A stretch of DNA of 64,000 bases from Cacajao melanocephalus. Taxonomy: Eukaryota > Chordata > Mammalia > Primates > Pitheciidae. Below are positions 12,630 to 24,940 of this stretch, piece by piece (position 1 is the stretch's first letter; each line of letters starts with the position of its first letter). The notes beneath the pieces are model-generated. The model had not been told where the DNA came from. It did no database searches and saw only the letters and a program-made list of their open reading frames with translations. The stretch covers positions 1 to 64,000 of the forward strand of contig CAUYLG010066124.1 of assembly GCA_963573385.1 (NCBI GenBank), written 5' to 3'. The position numbers were made by a program, and so were the translations under genes.

Positions 12630-13195
12630 TAATTGTAATTCAACCAATGGGTGATTACAATGTGTCAGGCCCTGTGCTAAATGCTAGGGAAACAAACATA
12701 CTGTCTTTGCCCTTCTGGTAGACAGCTTAGAGAATAGTATTACAGTATAAAAAGAGTAAAAGTTCATAATATGAATAGAATACATGAGATGTTGTGAGAG
12801 AGGGATAAACAAGGGGTTCTGAGATGTAAAGATGGGATGTTGAGTCCAGCTCTGGGAGCTCAGGGCTTCAGAGAAGCCTCCCTAAAAGAGAACCTGAATA
12901 ATCTTAAGTGTGAGTAGCAACAGCTAACATAGGAAAGAATGTAACAGAGAGAAAAGCAAAGGCAGAGAGGCCTCTAATAACATGCTGTGCATGGCAAAGA
13001 AAGCCAGGCACTCGCTCAGTATTCCTAGAGCATAACATTGAGGCATTGGAGATATGTGAAATAAATAGGTAAGGAACAGCTCATGAAGAGCCTGTGTGCT
13101 ATACAGAGAGGCATGGAGTTTATGCTAGAAGCAGATGCTAAGAAACCATTGAAGGACTCTAAGCAGGAAGCAGGAAGTCCATGGTCAGATAAACA
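12630..13195 (+). repeat. Ancient noncoding repeat, second copy
   Basis: Shares the same family text as 11285-11800 and 16630-17065: tgtcaggccctgtgctaaat, then gccttcagag-like text and cattgaaggactctaagcag. Highly diverged; no coding potential. Confidence 0.5.
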
Positions 13196-13418
13196 CAGCT
13201 TATTTTTCTCAATGTCCTTAACCCATTATTGGAAAAATAAACCTGTATCAAATCTCCTGGTTCTTTCTTCTCATAGTTCTTCCTAATATACCATTAATTT
13301 GCTAAAGTTTTCATATCTCAAGAACTCACCATATGGTTCAAATGGTATAACATTCTCATGAACATATAGTTAATTTAACTATAAATTGCCAACTTAGTCC
13401 TTTCTTTATATTTTACAG

Positions 13419-13529
13419 AATATTACAGAATCTGGATGCAAAGAATGTGAGGAACTGGAGGAAAAAAATATTAAAGAATTTTTGCAGAGTTTTGTACATA
13501 TTGTCCAAATGTTCATCTACGCTTCTTGA
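13419..13529 (+). CDS. IL15: IL15 last coding exon: mature residues 79-114 and stop
   Basis: Begins after ttttacag and encodes 36 residues plus TGA (13527-13529): [20 protein letters not shown] followed by [16 protein letters not shown]. This is helix D with Cys85 and Cys88. Gln108 (IVQMF), known in human IL-15 for gamma-c contact, is intact, as is Glu89 on the IL-15R-alpha face. The N79 sequon (NIT) is kept. The human C-terminal sequon N112-T-S is destroyed because residues 112-113 are Tyr-Ala. With the three preceding exons the mature protein is 114 residues, identical in length to human, with no frameshift or premature stop, so the locus looks functional. Confidence 0.97.
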   Translation, partial: NITESGCKECEELEEKNIKEFLQSFVHIVQMFIYAS

Positions 13530-13835
13530 TTGCAACTCATTCTTTTTAAAGTGTTTCTGTTATTAACAAACATCACCCTGCTGCTTACACATAACAAAAC
13601 ACTCGGCCTTTCAAATGTGCTGTCAAAACAGTTTTTTTATCAAGAAGATGATCGGATCTTGGATCAGATGAAGTCTTAGAAATGAAGGCATAAGAATGTC
13701 ATTAAGTAATATATAGTGACTATGAACTTCTCTCAGATGTACTTTACTCATTTGTTTTTAATTTATTATTGAAATTGTACATATTTGTGGAATAATGTAA
13801 AATGTTAAATAAAAATGTATACAAAAGTGTTGTCA
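13530..13835 (+). other. IL15: IL15 3' untranslated region
   Basis: AT-rich sequence after the stop that resembles the known IL15 3'UTR, including the segment after TGA (ttgcaactcattcttttt). The end near 13830-13835 is inferred from the polyadenylation signal about 20 bp upstream. No classic AUUUA pentamer cluster is evident, only short TTATTATT-type stretches. Confidence 0.85.
13808..13813 (+). terminator. IL15: IL15 polyadenylation signal AATAAA
   Basis: Canonical AATAAA about 280 bp after the IL15 stop, with TG/T-rich sequence shortly downstream (tgttgtcatttg at about 13829-13840) that could be the CstF-binding element. No stronger signal lies nearer the stop, so this is the expected main 3' end. 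Confidence 0.85.
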
Positions 13836-14212
13836 TTTGAAGTTGCACTGATATTTTACCTCTTATAGAAAAATAGAGAGCATTTGCTTAAGGGTGCTAG
13901 TCAAATTATGTATTGGTGGGGCTGGGTACCAATGCTGCAGGTCAATGGCTATGTTGTTATGCTCCTGCCAGTGTGGAACCACTGACTGCCAGCTCTCATT
14001 GACTTTCTTACAAAGCAATGCAAAAAGAGGAAGAATTTGCTATCAATAAGCAAAAGAAGAACTATAAACCCTATTCTATACACTGTAATTTAGGTATTGA
14101 TATATAAAGCAACTGTTATGAAATAAATTGCAATCCCTGGCATATAATGTGCATCAGTAAATCTTGATGGTGATGGGAATAACAAACTTCTACTGATGGG
14201 TAGAATGGTGTG
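13836..14212. other. Downstream flank of IL15, nothing recognised
   Basis: Single-copy-looking sequence with no ORF, RNA gene or repeat I can support. Confidence 0.5.
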
Positions 14213-14411
14213 CAAGCTTGTCCAACCCATGGATTGCGGGTCGCATGGGACCCAGAATGACTTTGAATGCTGCCCAACACAATTTTGTAAACTTTCATAA
14301 ATCTCATTTTTAGCTCCTCAGCTATCATTAGTTATAGTGTATTTAAAGTATGGCCCAAGACAATTATTCTTCCAGTGTGGCCCAGGGAAACCAAAAGATT
14401 GGATAACCCTG
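14213..14411 (-). mobile_element. Short nonautonomous hAT-type DNA transposon
   Basis: Left end caagcttgtccaaccc and right end ggataaccctg (reverse: cagggttatccaatc) frame a characteristic 'gtggcccagggaaaccaaaa' body. This is a well-known primate-genome repeat, probably hAT; I am unsure of the family name. The 8-bp flanks do not match clearly. Confidence 0.65.
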
Positions 14412-16620
14412 GTATTGAAAACTAATAGTGACCGTGTTTATATTTCATGCTTTCTCAAGTACAGGTATTTTATATTTTATTTTCACATTCTTTTTGCCAT
14501 TTTATAGAATAAAAAAAAAATTCTGTTGATTTTTTGGAGCCACTGTTATCTGACAGAAAATAATTGTTTATATTTTTGCACTATACTGTTTAAAATTAGC
14601 AGGCTTTCTTCGAATGGAACTGTGAGAAAGATGAAACGTTTTTGTGTTATTATAAATTTATTTCACCCTCATTCACTTCTGGTAATACTCACTGAGTGAC
14701 TGTAGGGTAGGAAATGATCTTTTAAGAATTCGATTTCTCTCCATTCCACAGTACAAACTGGTTCTCTGTTGAAACATTCTTCTGTCATCTCAGTGCCCTA
14801 TCCATGTACATGTGTCTTATTGCTCTAGTCAAACTGTGTTTATAAATATTTTTCAAGACAGTTTTGGAGAAATCTATATCCTATCTGACTTTCAATGATC
14901 ATGTATTGGCTCTCAGCTTCTTACCTAATCTCAGTCCAGAAGAATAATATTTGGCAACCAGTCTTTAAAGTTTGTGGGTTGTGGATTGTGGCAGTTTCGT
15001 TTTTTAATTTCAATTGAGATAGAATTTTTTAATTTACCTGTATTTTTGTTTTGTTTAATGTAGCTTTTCTATTAGGGAGAGTAGGAAAAATGTACCATTT
15101 TCATCTCTAAGTTTCCAGTCCAGTCTTTAGGGGAATATTAGTCTTCCTTTAGTGTTTGTTGAGACTGAGAAAGAAAAATCATAATGCCAGTCATATTATA
15201 AATGATATTTTATAGTGCTCAATAGTTCATTTTGGTTATATAGGCACACAAGTGGGCTTCAAACTTGGAATTTACCAGGGCTCAAAATTAGAATTCCTAC
15301 ATTAATTACTCGATATGGATCATTGCAATTGATCTTAGGAAATTCAAGGCATAGATCTGCACCTTCTTTAAAATAATATTGGTTAACTGAAGAAACAAAA
15401 TAATAGTGTAAAACAATTTAAATTTTGTTTTTCATGCTTATACTCAACAAAATCAGTCTTTCCTTTATGATTTAAAATCTGCCTGTTTGAACTATCTTCC
15501 TTAATTAACCAACCCAATGTCATTTGCCTAGAGGATACAGTGTTTGTCTTCTTTACTGCCTTAAATGCTGAAAATATCTTCCATATAGTACATATAATAA
15601 AGAAAGCACAGAAACATATACTTAGAAACTCAAATAGTAAAGATAACAATATGACATAAAGTCCAAAGTCATACTGTTGAATTTTTTAAAATCTTTTCTC
15701 AGTATCAGGAAAGAAAAAGATGCATGAGAGAATATTGTCTCTACATTCTCCCTGGCAGTAAACAAAAAGAGCTAGAAGGCAGAGGACATAGAAATGTAAA
15801 CAGAACCCATATATAATTGTTGAGCTCAGAGAACTTTAAAACCTAATCACAAAAGTATTATTATATACTCTCATTTTTTTATCTTAGAAGAGAAAGTCAT
15901 AGAACCTTTTTTTTTTCTTTTGCTGCTGTTGTTGTAAAAGGGGATTACCTGCTTTGATGTGCTACTTTTTATGGCCATCAAGTTCAATAACTCATAAGGT
16001 CAACCAACATATACAATATGAAAATCAAGAAATGCTGTTGTTCCCGCCTTTCTCCCCCAACTTAACACAAAAATACTAGAGAACACATTTTAGTTCCTTT
16101 ATCTGTGTTATGTCAGGCTTACTGTAAGCTCTTTGCATTTCTTTGTAAGCCATGGTTAATGTATGCATGCCATATATAAATATTTTACACCCTGGAAAAT
16201 CTTATTTCCATAGAGGTTTGGTTCAATGTTTCTGAATGTGTCTGATGACTGAATTGTGTCCTTAGTAAAGAATCAATTACAGAAGGTAAACTTTAGCTTC
16301 ATTAAACAGTATGCTAATTGTAATTGTGTAATATATCTGATGACACACAGAAGAAAAATCAATGAATTATTAATAAGGACTAATGATTTTATTCTATATT
16401 TTATTTCTTCAATCTTGTACTTCCAAATGACAATTATAGGAATTGAAGAGGAAATTATTAGTCAAGTAGAATTAGAAATTCTGTATGTAGTTTGTACAAA
16501 GGTGTCAACACTTTCAGAATATTGTCACCAGAGAATCCAGGGTCAACCAACAGGTTATCTGTCTTCATCATCATCACCACTGTTTTTTTTTTTTTGTCAT
16601 TAACAAATTCTGTCCTTCAG
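14412..16620. other. Intergenic sequence, nothing recognised
   Basis: About 2.2 kb of AT-rich, single-copy-looking DNA. The 115-codon ORF at 16256-16603 and the antisense 88-codon ORF at 15383-15649 have no recognisable domain and no nearby promoter or splice context. Confidence 0.5.
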
Positions 16621-16629
16621 TTGTATTGA

Positions 16630-17065
16630 AAGTATCTTTCTTGAAAACCTACTGTATGTGAACATTGTGTTAGGCACTACAATTCTAGCTGTGAATAGAA
16701 ACTCATAGTCTCAGCCCTCATAGAGATTGCATTTCAGCAAAAGAGCCATATCATCAAATTAATAACTTGAGAACTTATTCTCTTACTATCATGTCTAATG
16801 AACACCACCAGAAAAATCTATAAAGGGAGGATCAGATTCATTCAAGGTGTCAGAGTTTCTTTGAGAAAGTGGTATCTGAGGTCAACAATGAATTATGCTT
16901 AGGACTTATCTGGGGTGAAGTGGGAAGAGTTCATCAGAAAAACAGCCTACCAAAACATTCAGTCAGGAAGGATCATGGCATTTTCATAGAGTGGAAGGAA
17001 GAACAGTAAAGCAAGGCTAAGGGAAAGACTAAAAGAGGAAGCTGGTAAGAAAAGTATCAACTGGT
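16630..17065 (+). repeat. Ancient noncoding repeat, third copy
   Basis: Opens with 'ctactgtatgtgaacattgt' and 'gttaggcactacaattctag', then agagtttctttgagaaagtg and acagtaaagcaaggctaagg. Same general family as at 12630. Confidence 0.45.
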
Positions 17066-17384
17066 TAGGCTCTAGTAAGTATTTGCTGTGTGACCAAAAA
17101 CTATGGGACTTACTCTGACATGCATAAAATATACAGCATATATTATTCTAGTGTCATGAAAAGAGGTGAAGTCAAAATCCCCTTACCACTGAATCCCAAG
17201 TTAATAAAATAATTTCTAATAACAACATCTTACATGGGCCTCATCATTGCAGTTATTTAATAAATTCTTTTCAACTAAATAACATCAACTTCAGCAAGTA
17301 ATTACCTGCTCACTGTCCAAAACAACAAACCTGTTTGTAGTGTATTTAATTTGAGAGGCAGAAGTCATGAGGATTAATATATGA

Positions 17385-18005
17385 ATCCATAATTGGGAAG
17401 GAGAGCTGAGGAAGATGATAGAATAGCTCTCTTCAGGAATGGTCTCTGCCCACAGAAACATCAATTTGAACAAGTATCCATGCATGAAAATACCTTCAAA
17501 ATAGCTAAGAAAACCAGGTGAGAGATTATGGTACCTGATTATAGCATATTAATAAGAAAAGATGGACTGAAGAGAGTAGAAAGAAAGGTTTTATATTACC
17601 TGCATTACTCACCCACCCCCACCAACCCCAGGCATATAGCACAGAGAGATAGCATCTGCTTGTGAGAAAGGTAAAGAAACGAGCATAGAATTTTGCCTTG
17701 ATACCTAACAACAGAGTCAATCCAAACAAGACTATCCCAAGACATATTATAATCAAACAGTTAAAGATCAAAGACAAAGAGAGGATCCTGAAATCAAGAG
17801 AAAAGCAACAAATAACACATAAGAAAGTTTCAGTACACCTAGCAGCAGACTTCTCAGCATAAAACTTGTAGGTCAGGAGGAAGTGGAATGATTCAAAATA
17901 CCGGAAGAAAAAATATTATCAGCCAAGGATATTGTACCCAACAAACCTGCCCTTCAGAAATGAAGAAGACATAAAAACTCCCAACCAAAGAAAAGCATAC
18001 AATTT
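17385..18005 (+). mobile_element. L1 (L1MA-like) 5'UTR/ORF1-region remnant
   Basis: Begins with the L1M 5' text (attgggaaggagagctgagg, cacagaaacatcaatttgaa) and runs to ggaagtggaatgattcaaaa and ccaaggatattgtacccaac. An antisense ORF at 17526-17777 is a shadow. It joins directly to ORF2 RT sequence at about 18005, so a large internal deletion removed the region between. Confidence 0.8.
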
Positions 18006-20430
18006 CCACTGATGCAGAAAAAAACATTTGAAAAAAATCAACATTCATTCATTAAAAACAATCTCTCAAGAAATTAGATATGGAAGGAATGCACCTCAAC
18101 ACAATAAATACCATATATGACAAATCTACATCTAATATTATACTAAAAGGAGGAAGTTGAAATGTTTTTCTCTAAGTCTAGAAACAAGAAAAGGACTCCC
18201 AACCTGCCACTTCTATTCAACATAGCACTGGAAATCCTAGCCAGAGTAATTAGGCCAAAGAAAGAGATAAAAGGCATCCAAATTGAAAAGGAAGAAGTTA
18301 AATTGTCTGTTCTTGTAGAAGATGTAATTTTATATGTAGAAAACCCTAAAAATCCCACCAAAAAACTATTACAACTAATAAATTCAGTAATATTGCAGGA
18401 TACAAAATCAACATGCAAAATGATTAACATTTTTATACATGAAAGCAAACTATCTGAAAAAGAAATCAAGCAAACAGTCTCATTTACAATAGCTAAAACA
18501 TAAAAATGAAATGCTTAGAAATAACTTCAATGGAATAAATGAAAGTGTTACACTAAAAGATAGAAAACATTGATGAAAGAAATTGAAGAAGACAAAAATA
18601 AATGGAGATATATCCCAGGTTCATGGAGTAAAAGAGTCAATATAGTTAAAATGCCCATACCATCCAAAGTGATCTACAGATTTAATGCAATCTCTATCAA
18701 AATAGACAAGTTATTCCTCACAGAAACAGAAAAAACATCCCAAAATCTATGAGGAATCCCAAAAGACCTTCAATAGCCAAAGAAGTCTTGTACAAAAAGA
18801 ACAAAGTTGGAGGCATTACACTACCTGTCTACAAAATACACTAAAAAGCTCTAATAGTATCAAATACAATAACTGATAAAGTACAGTTTCTGAAAGTACC
18901 AAAACAGCATGGTAATGTCAAAAAACAAACAAACAAACAAAAAACAGACACAGAGATCAATGAAACACAATCTAAAGCTCATAAAAAATTCAAGCATTTA
19001 CAGCCAACTAATTTTTATCAATAGTGCCACAAACACACAATGGGGAAGGATGATCTCTTTAATAAATGGTGTTGAGAAAATGACTACCCACATGCAAAAA
19101 ATAAACTAGAATTTTATCTCACACCATATCAAAAAATCAACTCAAAATGGATTACAGACTTAAATGTGAGAACCAAAACTATAAAACTAATGGAAGAAAA
19201 CATAGAGTGAAAACTCCATGACATTTGGTCTGGAAAATTATTTTCTGAATATGATCTCAAAAAGTACAGTCAACAAAAGAAAAAACAGACAAATCAGATT
19301 TAAAAGCTGTACAGCAAAACAATCAACAGAGTTAGAGAAAACCTACAAAATAGGTGAAATTATTTACAAACTATATGCCTGATAAGAGAATAATATCCAA
19401 AATATATAGGAAACTCAACTCAATCACAAGAAATTAAGTAACCCAATTAATAAATGAACAAAAGACCTGAACAGAGATCTGTTTCTTAAAGGAAGACATG
19501 CAAATGACCAAGAGATATATCAAAAATTGCTCAACATCACTATTCAAAACATCAATGACTTATAACCTCTGGCCTGTTAGAATGGTTATTATTTAAAAAA
19601 TAATAATAACAAAAGTTGCAAAGATGTGGAAAAAAGGGAACCCTGCCACTCTACAGGTGAGAATGTAAATTAGTATAATAATTATGTAAATCTTATGGTG
19701 ATTTCTCAGAACATTAAAAATAGAACTACCATTAGATAGAACAATCCCATTGCTTTGAGTATTTACCCAAAGGAAGTAAAATCAGTGAAAGAAATGTCTG
19801 CACTCTGATGTCTATCACAGTATTATTCATAATAGCCAAGATATAGAATCAAACAGTCCATTAATAGATGAATTGATAAAGAAATATGGTGTATATACAC
19901 AATGCAACACTATTAAGCCATAATAAAGAATTTCTTGTCATTCGCTACAACATGGATGAACATTGAAGACATTAGGTTAAATGAAATAATCCAGGCACAT
20001 AAAGGCAAATACTGCATGATTTCACTCATATGTGGGGTATTAGTAAGTTGATCTCAAGAAGTAGTTAATAGAGTGATGGTTACCAGAGGCTGGGGTGTTT
20101 GTCTGGGGAGGGAGGGTTGGAAGATGTTGGTCAAAGGATATGTATTTATAGTTAGGTGGGAGGGATAATTTCAAGACATTTATTGTACCACATAGTGACT
20201 ATGGTTAAGGCAACATATTATACTCTTGACAAATGCTAAGAGAGTGAATATTAGGTGTTCCCATCACAGAAATGATACCCAAGTAAGATAATCTATTTGT
20301 TAATTATGTAGATTTAATTAACATTTCACAATGTATATATATTTCAAAACATAATATTGTACACAATAAATACATAAAATTTAACATGTCAATTTAAATA
20401 AATTTTTTAAAATAAATAAATCCAGTATTG
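18006..20430 (+). mobile_element. L1 (L1MA-like) ORF2 RT to 3' end
   Basis: RT-domain text starts at the decayed AEKTFEKNQHSFI region. A 113-codon open stretch at 18162-18503 includes LLFNIALEILARVIR, with VEDVILYVENP where active L1 has FADD, so the catalytic site is lost. The C-terminal ORF2 and 3'UTR follow (gtaccacatagtgactatgg; AT-rich tail to about 20430). Confidence 0.9.
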
Positions 20431-20534
20431 AGTTCTGAAGACTGACAAAATTGATGTGTCATCAAAATCTTAACATAGGGATGGCTTTTTGAAAAAAGGA
20501 CTTTCTAGACAACTTTTCAGTGGTAACTAGTTTT

Positions 20535-21835
20535 TTGGGTTTTTTTTTAATTGACAAATAAAATTATGTGCATTTATCATGCACAACATGACATTCCAAA
20601 ACACATCTGTCAGACTGGCCAAACCAAACCAACCAACATACACATTTTCTCACATAGTTGTGGTGAGAACACATAAAATGTACTCTTATTATTTTTCAAG
20701 AATATAATATAGCATTACGGTCTTCATGTTTTACAATCTATCTCCTGAATTTGATTTTCATATTTAATTGAAATTTTCTCATGTTTAACCAACATCTCCC
20801 TAATCTGCCCTCCCACCACCATCTTATCTCCTCATGATCACCATTTTACTTTCTACTTCTTAAGATCAATTTTTTTTATTACATATATAAACGACATCAT
20901 GAAGTATTTGTCTTTATATGCCTGGCTTATTTCACATAATGTAATGTCTTCCAGGTTAATCCATGCTATTGCAAATGACAAAATCTTTTTTTTTAATGTT
21001 TGAATAATGTTCTATTGTTTATATATACTATATTTTCCTTATCAATTTGTCTGTTGATGGACTGTTTGGTTGATTTCATATCTGGGTTGTTGTGAATAAT
21101 ACTGCAATAAACATAGGGGTGCAGATATCTCTTTGACATGCTGATTTCATTTTAAAATATATACACAAAATTGGGAAATTGGGATGGCTGAATCATGTGG
21201 TAGTTCTTTTCTTCTTCTTCTTTTTTTTTTTTATTACTTCCTTATCATATATGTGGTTTTCAAATATTTCTTCCCTTCTGGAAGTTGTCTCTTTACTCTG
21301 ATGATTGTTTTTTGTTTGTTTTTTTTGTTTTTTGTTTTTTAGCTCATGTCATCTCATTTGTCTATTTTTGCTTTTCTTGCTGTTGGGATCACAGCCAGAA
21401 AATCATTGCCCAATACGACAACACAGAGCTTTTCTCCATTTTTCTTCTTGTAGTTTTATAGCTGCAAGCTTTACACTGTAGTCTTTAATTGGATTTGAGT
21501 TGATTTTTGTATACAGTGTGAAAAAAAAAGCCTAATATCATTCTTGTGTTTGCGGATATACAGTTTTCTCAACATGACTTATTGAAGAAACTGTCACTTC
21601 TCCATTTTGTTTTAACTCTTTTGTCAAAATTCAGTTAGTATAAATGTATGGATTTATTTCTGGGCACATTACTTTGTTTCACTTGCCTGTATGTTTGTTT
21701 CTATACAAGTATCATATTGTTTTAATTACTTTAGCTTTGTAGCATATTTTGAAATCAGGTAATATGATACCTTCAGCTTTGTTCTTTTTGCTCAAGATTG
21801 CTTTGACTGAGATTTTTGATGAAAACTTTTTGTAT
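20535..21835 (-). mobile_element. Old L1 ORF2/3' end, minus strand
   Basis: Minus-strand L1M: 3' end near 20535, with typical reverse-strand phrases taatccatgctattgcaaat, gatttcatatctgggttgtt, aatactgcaataaacatagg, ttctgggcacattactttgt and ctttagctttgtagcatatt. Contains poly-T and TTTG-rich expansions. Confidence 0.85.
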
Positions 21836-23219
21836 ATGAGGAGCTAATTATTCTCAGTAAGAAAAATGAGGTAAAGGAAGTCACAGGAGCATGCTGATAG
21901 TGCTCTGCTGAGTGATGACAGAGTACAGTTAAAACATGGGAAGTGAATAGAGGCAAGGTAGGTGTGGCTGGGTAGAGAAAGAGAAAGTTTTTGAGGCACA
22001 TTTATATTACATATAATCAGGGACTCAGAAAGTTAGTCTATACATTGGCTTGGAAGAGATAAAAGTTGGTATGCTTAAAGGGAGGAGAAGAAAGAAGCAA
22101 TATTTTTGAATAAGTGACAGCTAAGAGCCTAAAGGTAAGGCTAGAATGTCAATGTGATGGTTGCACATGACAAGCACCATCTTTTTAAGAATTTTAAAGA
22201 TCATGATCATCAGCCATATTCAATTTTTAACAAAGGCAAAGCCCTCAATGTGTCTATGAATTCTGAAAGGACACACCAGGTTGATGGTAATAATAATAAT
22301 CATCTTATATGGTTTTTAAAGTTCACAAAATACTTTTATCTACATTATTTTATTTGGTATGGGTTTCTGTCCCTCATGGGTAAAGATAAGAAGAAATGCA
22401 GATCCTGGGAAACATTTTTTCATATCACTGACATATAAAAATTTAAAAAAAGACACCACCTAAAATTTTATCTGAGCTCAGCTGTGTATTTTTCTATGCC
22501 TTATTGCCTTTTATATGTCTTTTCAAATGAGCATGAGCATAATACTTATTGTGGAAAATTATTTGTTGTTCAAGAAATCAAAATAAAGTTTAGCATGTAT
22601 TTTTATTTCACATTTTGATTATTTTTTTTTTCACACAACTCTACACTGGTGTTTTGTTTGCTTTGCCCAGATGGCAAACGTACCATTAAGTTTATCCAGT
22701 CTGAATTAATTATCTTTTTATAGTAGAAGAAAATCCTTTCCTTTTGACAAGTAAGATGTTTGTGCTCTATTTATGAATAAATAAAGGCAGCTGTTATACA
22801 CAGCATTATTAATAGCAATGTTTTAAACATCTCATCTGAAAAGAAATCCACTCTTCAATATAATGGAAGCTCTTGGTGTTCCAGACTTCATTAAACAAAT
22901 GAAAATCACGGACTTGTTATCCATGCTACGTCAGAATAAGAAAAATATTATGCTTTCTATGAGACACTCAATTCAAAATAGCAAACATAAGGCAGTACTC
23001 TACTGTCTTTGCTCATCATTTGTTCCTGATTTTTCAATACTTCACACATTAAGAGTCTGCAGACCAGCAACGCCTCTCTCCCTGGAAACAGAAAGTTAAT
23101 ATTCAGCCACAGACTTCATCTTAATGGCCACAATGATGCCACTCCCTGCTTTTCCATTGGATGGCTTTTTTGATAGATGATATGGCCATTATAAAAGGGA
23201 TTTTTTTTTCTTTAGTAAC
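21836..23219. other. Intergenic sequence, nothing recognised
   Basis: No gene or clear repeat. ORFs at 22154-22438 and 22863-23099 lack any domain, family resemblance or splice context. Confidence 0.5.
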
Positions 23220-23229
23220 AAAGAGTATG

Positions 23230-23534
<305 letters not shown>

Positions 23535-23544
23535 AAAGAGTATG

Positions 23545-24940
23545 TTTGAAAAGCAGAGGTACCCTTTTCCCTCATGGATAGGTCTTTGTAACTTTAAGCC
23601 AGAAAAGGCAAGATGAAGCATAACCCCTTGTCACCATGATGAGATTACAGTTCTCTGGAGTATGTCATTGGGCTTCAGAGGTTCCCTATTTGAAGGAACT
23701 TTGTTTCTCTTATATAAGGCCACTGTTTCTCAGCAGTGCTAACTTGTCTCTAAAGATACATTTTTCTTTTCAGTAATCTATAATTTTACTTAAAATAACA
23801 AAGATAAAATATGTTCAAGGGAATACATATTTACAAGTGTTGGGACCAAGGTCCAGCAGTGGAACTCCCAGGTGCAGGCTTCAAGGAAATGCATTGTTTG
23901 TACAGAATTTACAAACCATAATGAAACTGACTAAACGTTTGTCTGCCTTTATGATGACTAGTCAGCAATTACTATGTATAAACAATACCCATGGTAAAAC
24001 ACTCTTCTCTAAAAAAATTTCTTTGGTCTAAATTTTAAACAATTGCTCAGGTTTCAGTTGTTCTTAATAGCATACATATAATATTCTAACTAGCACATAT
24101 TTATTATGTTTCCTTTAAGAAACATTGTACTCTACATGGATGTTATTTTACAGACGTTGGTTACCCAGGTACCTCATCAACTCTAGTGGACTCAATTGAC
24201 AGTGACTTCTAGAGTTCAGACTTCTTCACACCAGCTTTGGGCACAGATGGCACTATTTTGACTGGTCTGGTTCTACATAGCCTTGTGCTTAAACAGTTGA
24301 AATAAGCAATGATGGCCTAGTGATGGTAAACATGAAGAAACCAAATGTTACTTCGATTTTGCTATTCTCTGTGACTGCTTGGGATTTTGATTTGTGTTTC
24401 ACATGTGAAATGGTGAGAAAGAGAGAGCAAACTGAGATGCAATGGTTTAGCATACTCAAACTTTATTTTACAAAAAAATAGTTTATTGAATGTAAGTAGT
24501 ATCTTTAACTTTGAAATTTGTTCTTTTTAAATTGTTGCTTGTTTTAAAATTAAAAAAGAAAGAATATAAAATATTACATCAGTGGTATAATTTAGTAGTT
24601 GTCTAAATGGCCTCTTTTGCAGATATTTTAGTGTAACTAAATTTGTTTACTAGTTACTAGTAAGTTATTTTTATAAAATGTTATTTTATCAGATTCCTAC
24701 TAAATGATACAAGTCTAAACTGTTGTGTTGATATAAATAATTTAAATAGTTGTGCTTTTTGTTCTCCATATACTTGTAAGAACTGAAAATTTTTGCAACT
24801 GTAGTACAATTGGGGTTCACAATTATTCTGAATTTGGTAAAGAAATTTACATGGGGAATCCATATCAATATGCAACTATATTGATGGTGAGGAAAAGAGG
24901 AGGAAGAAGGAAGTGTTAGCAACATTAGGAATCATAAATT
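23545..24940. other. Intergenic sequence, nothing recognised
   Basis: AT-rich sequence with no supported feature. Short ORFs at 23837-24031 and 24689-24925 look like chance. Confidence 0.5.

Larger units (their letters stand above)
10657..13418 (+). other. IL15: IL15 intron with MIR, L2 and other ancient repeats
   Basis: GT-AG intron of 2,762 bp. Contains a MIR near 11000-11235, L2-like sequence near 11830-12110, a second MIR near 12275-12445, and a recurring old noncoding repeat near 11285-11800 and 12630-13195. No coding exon is seen inside. Confidence 0.75.
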
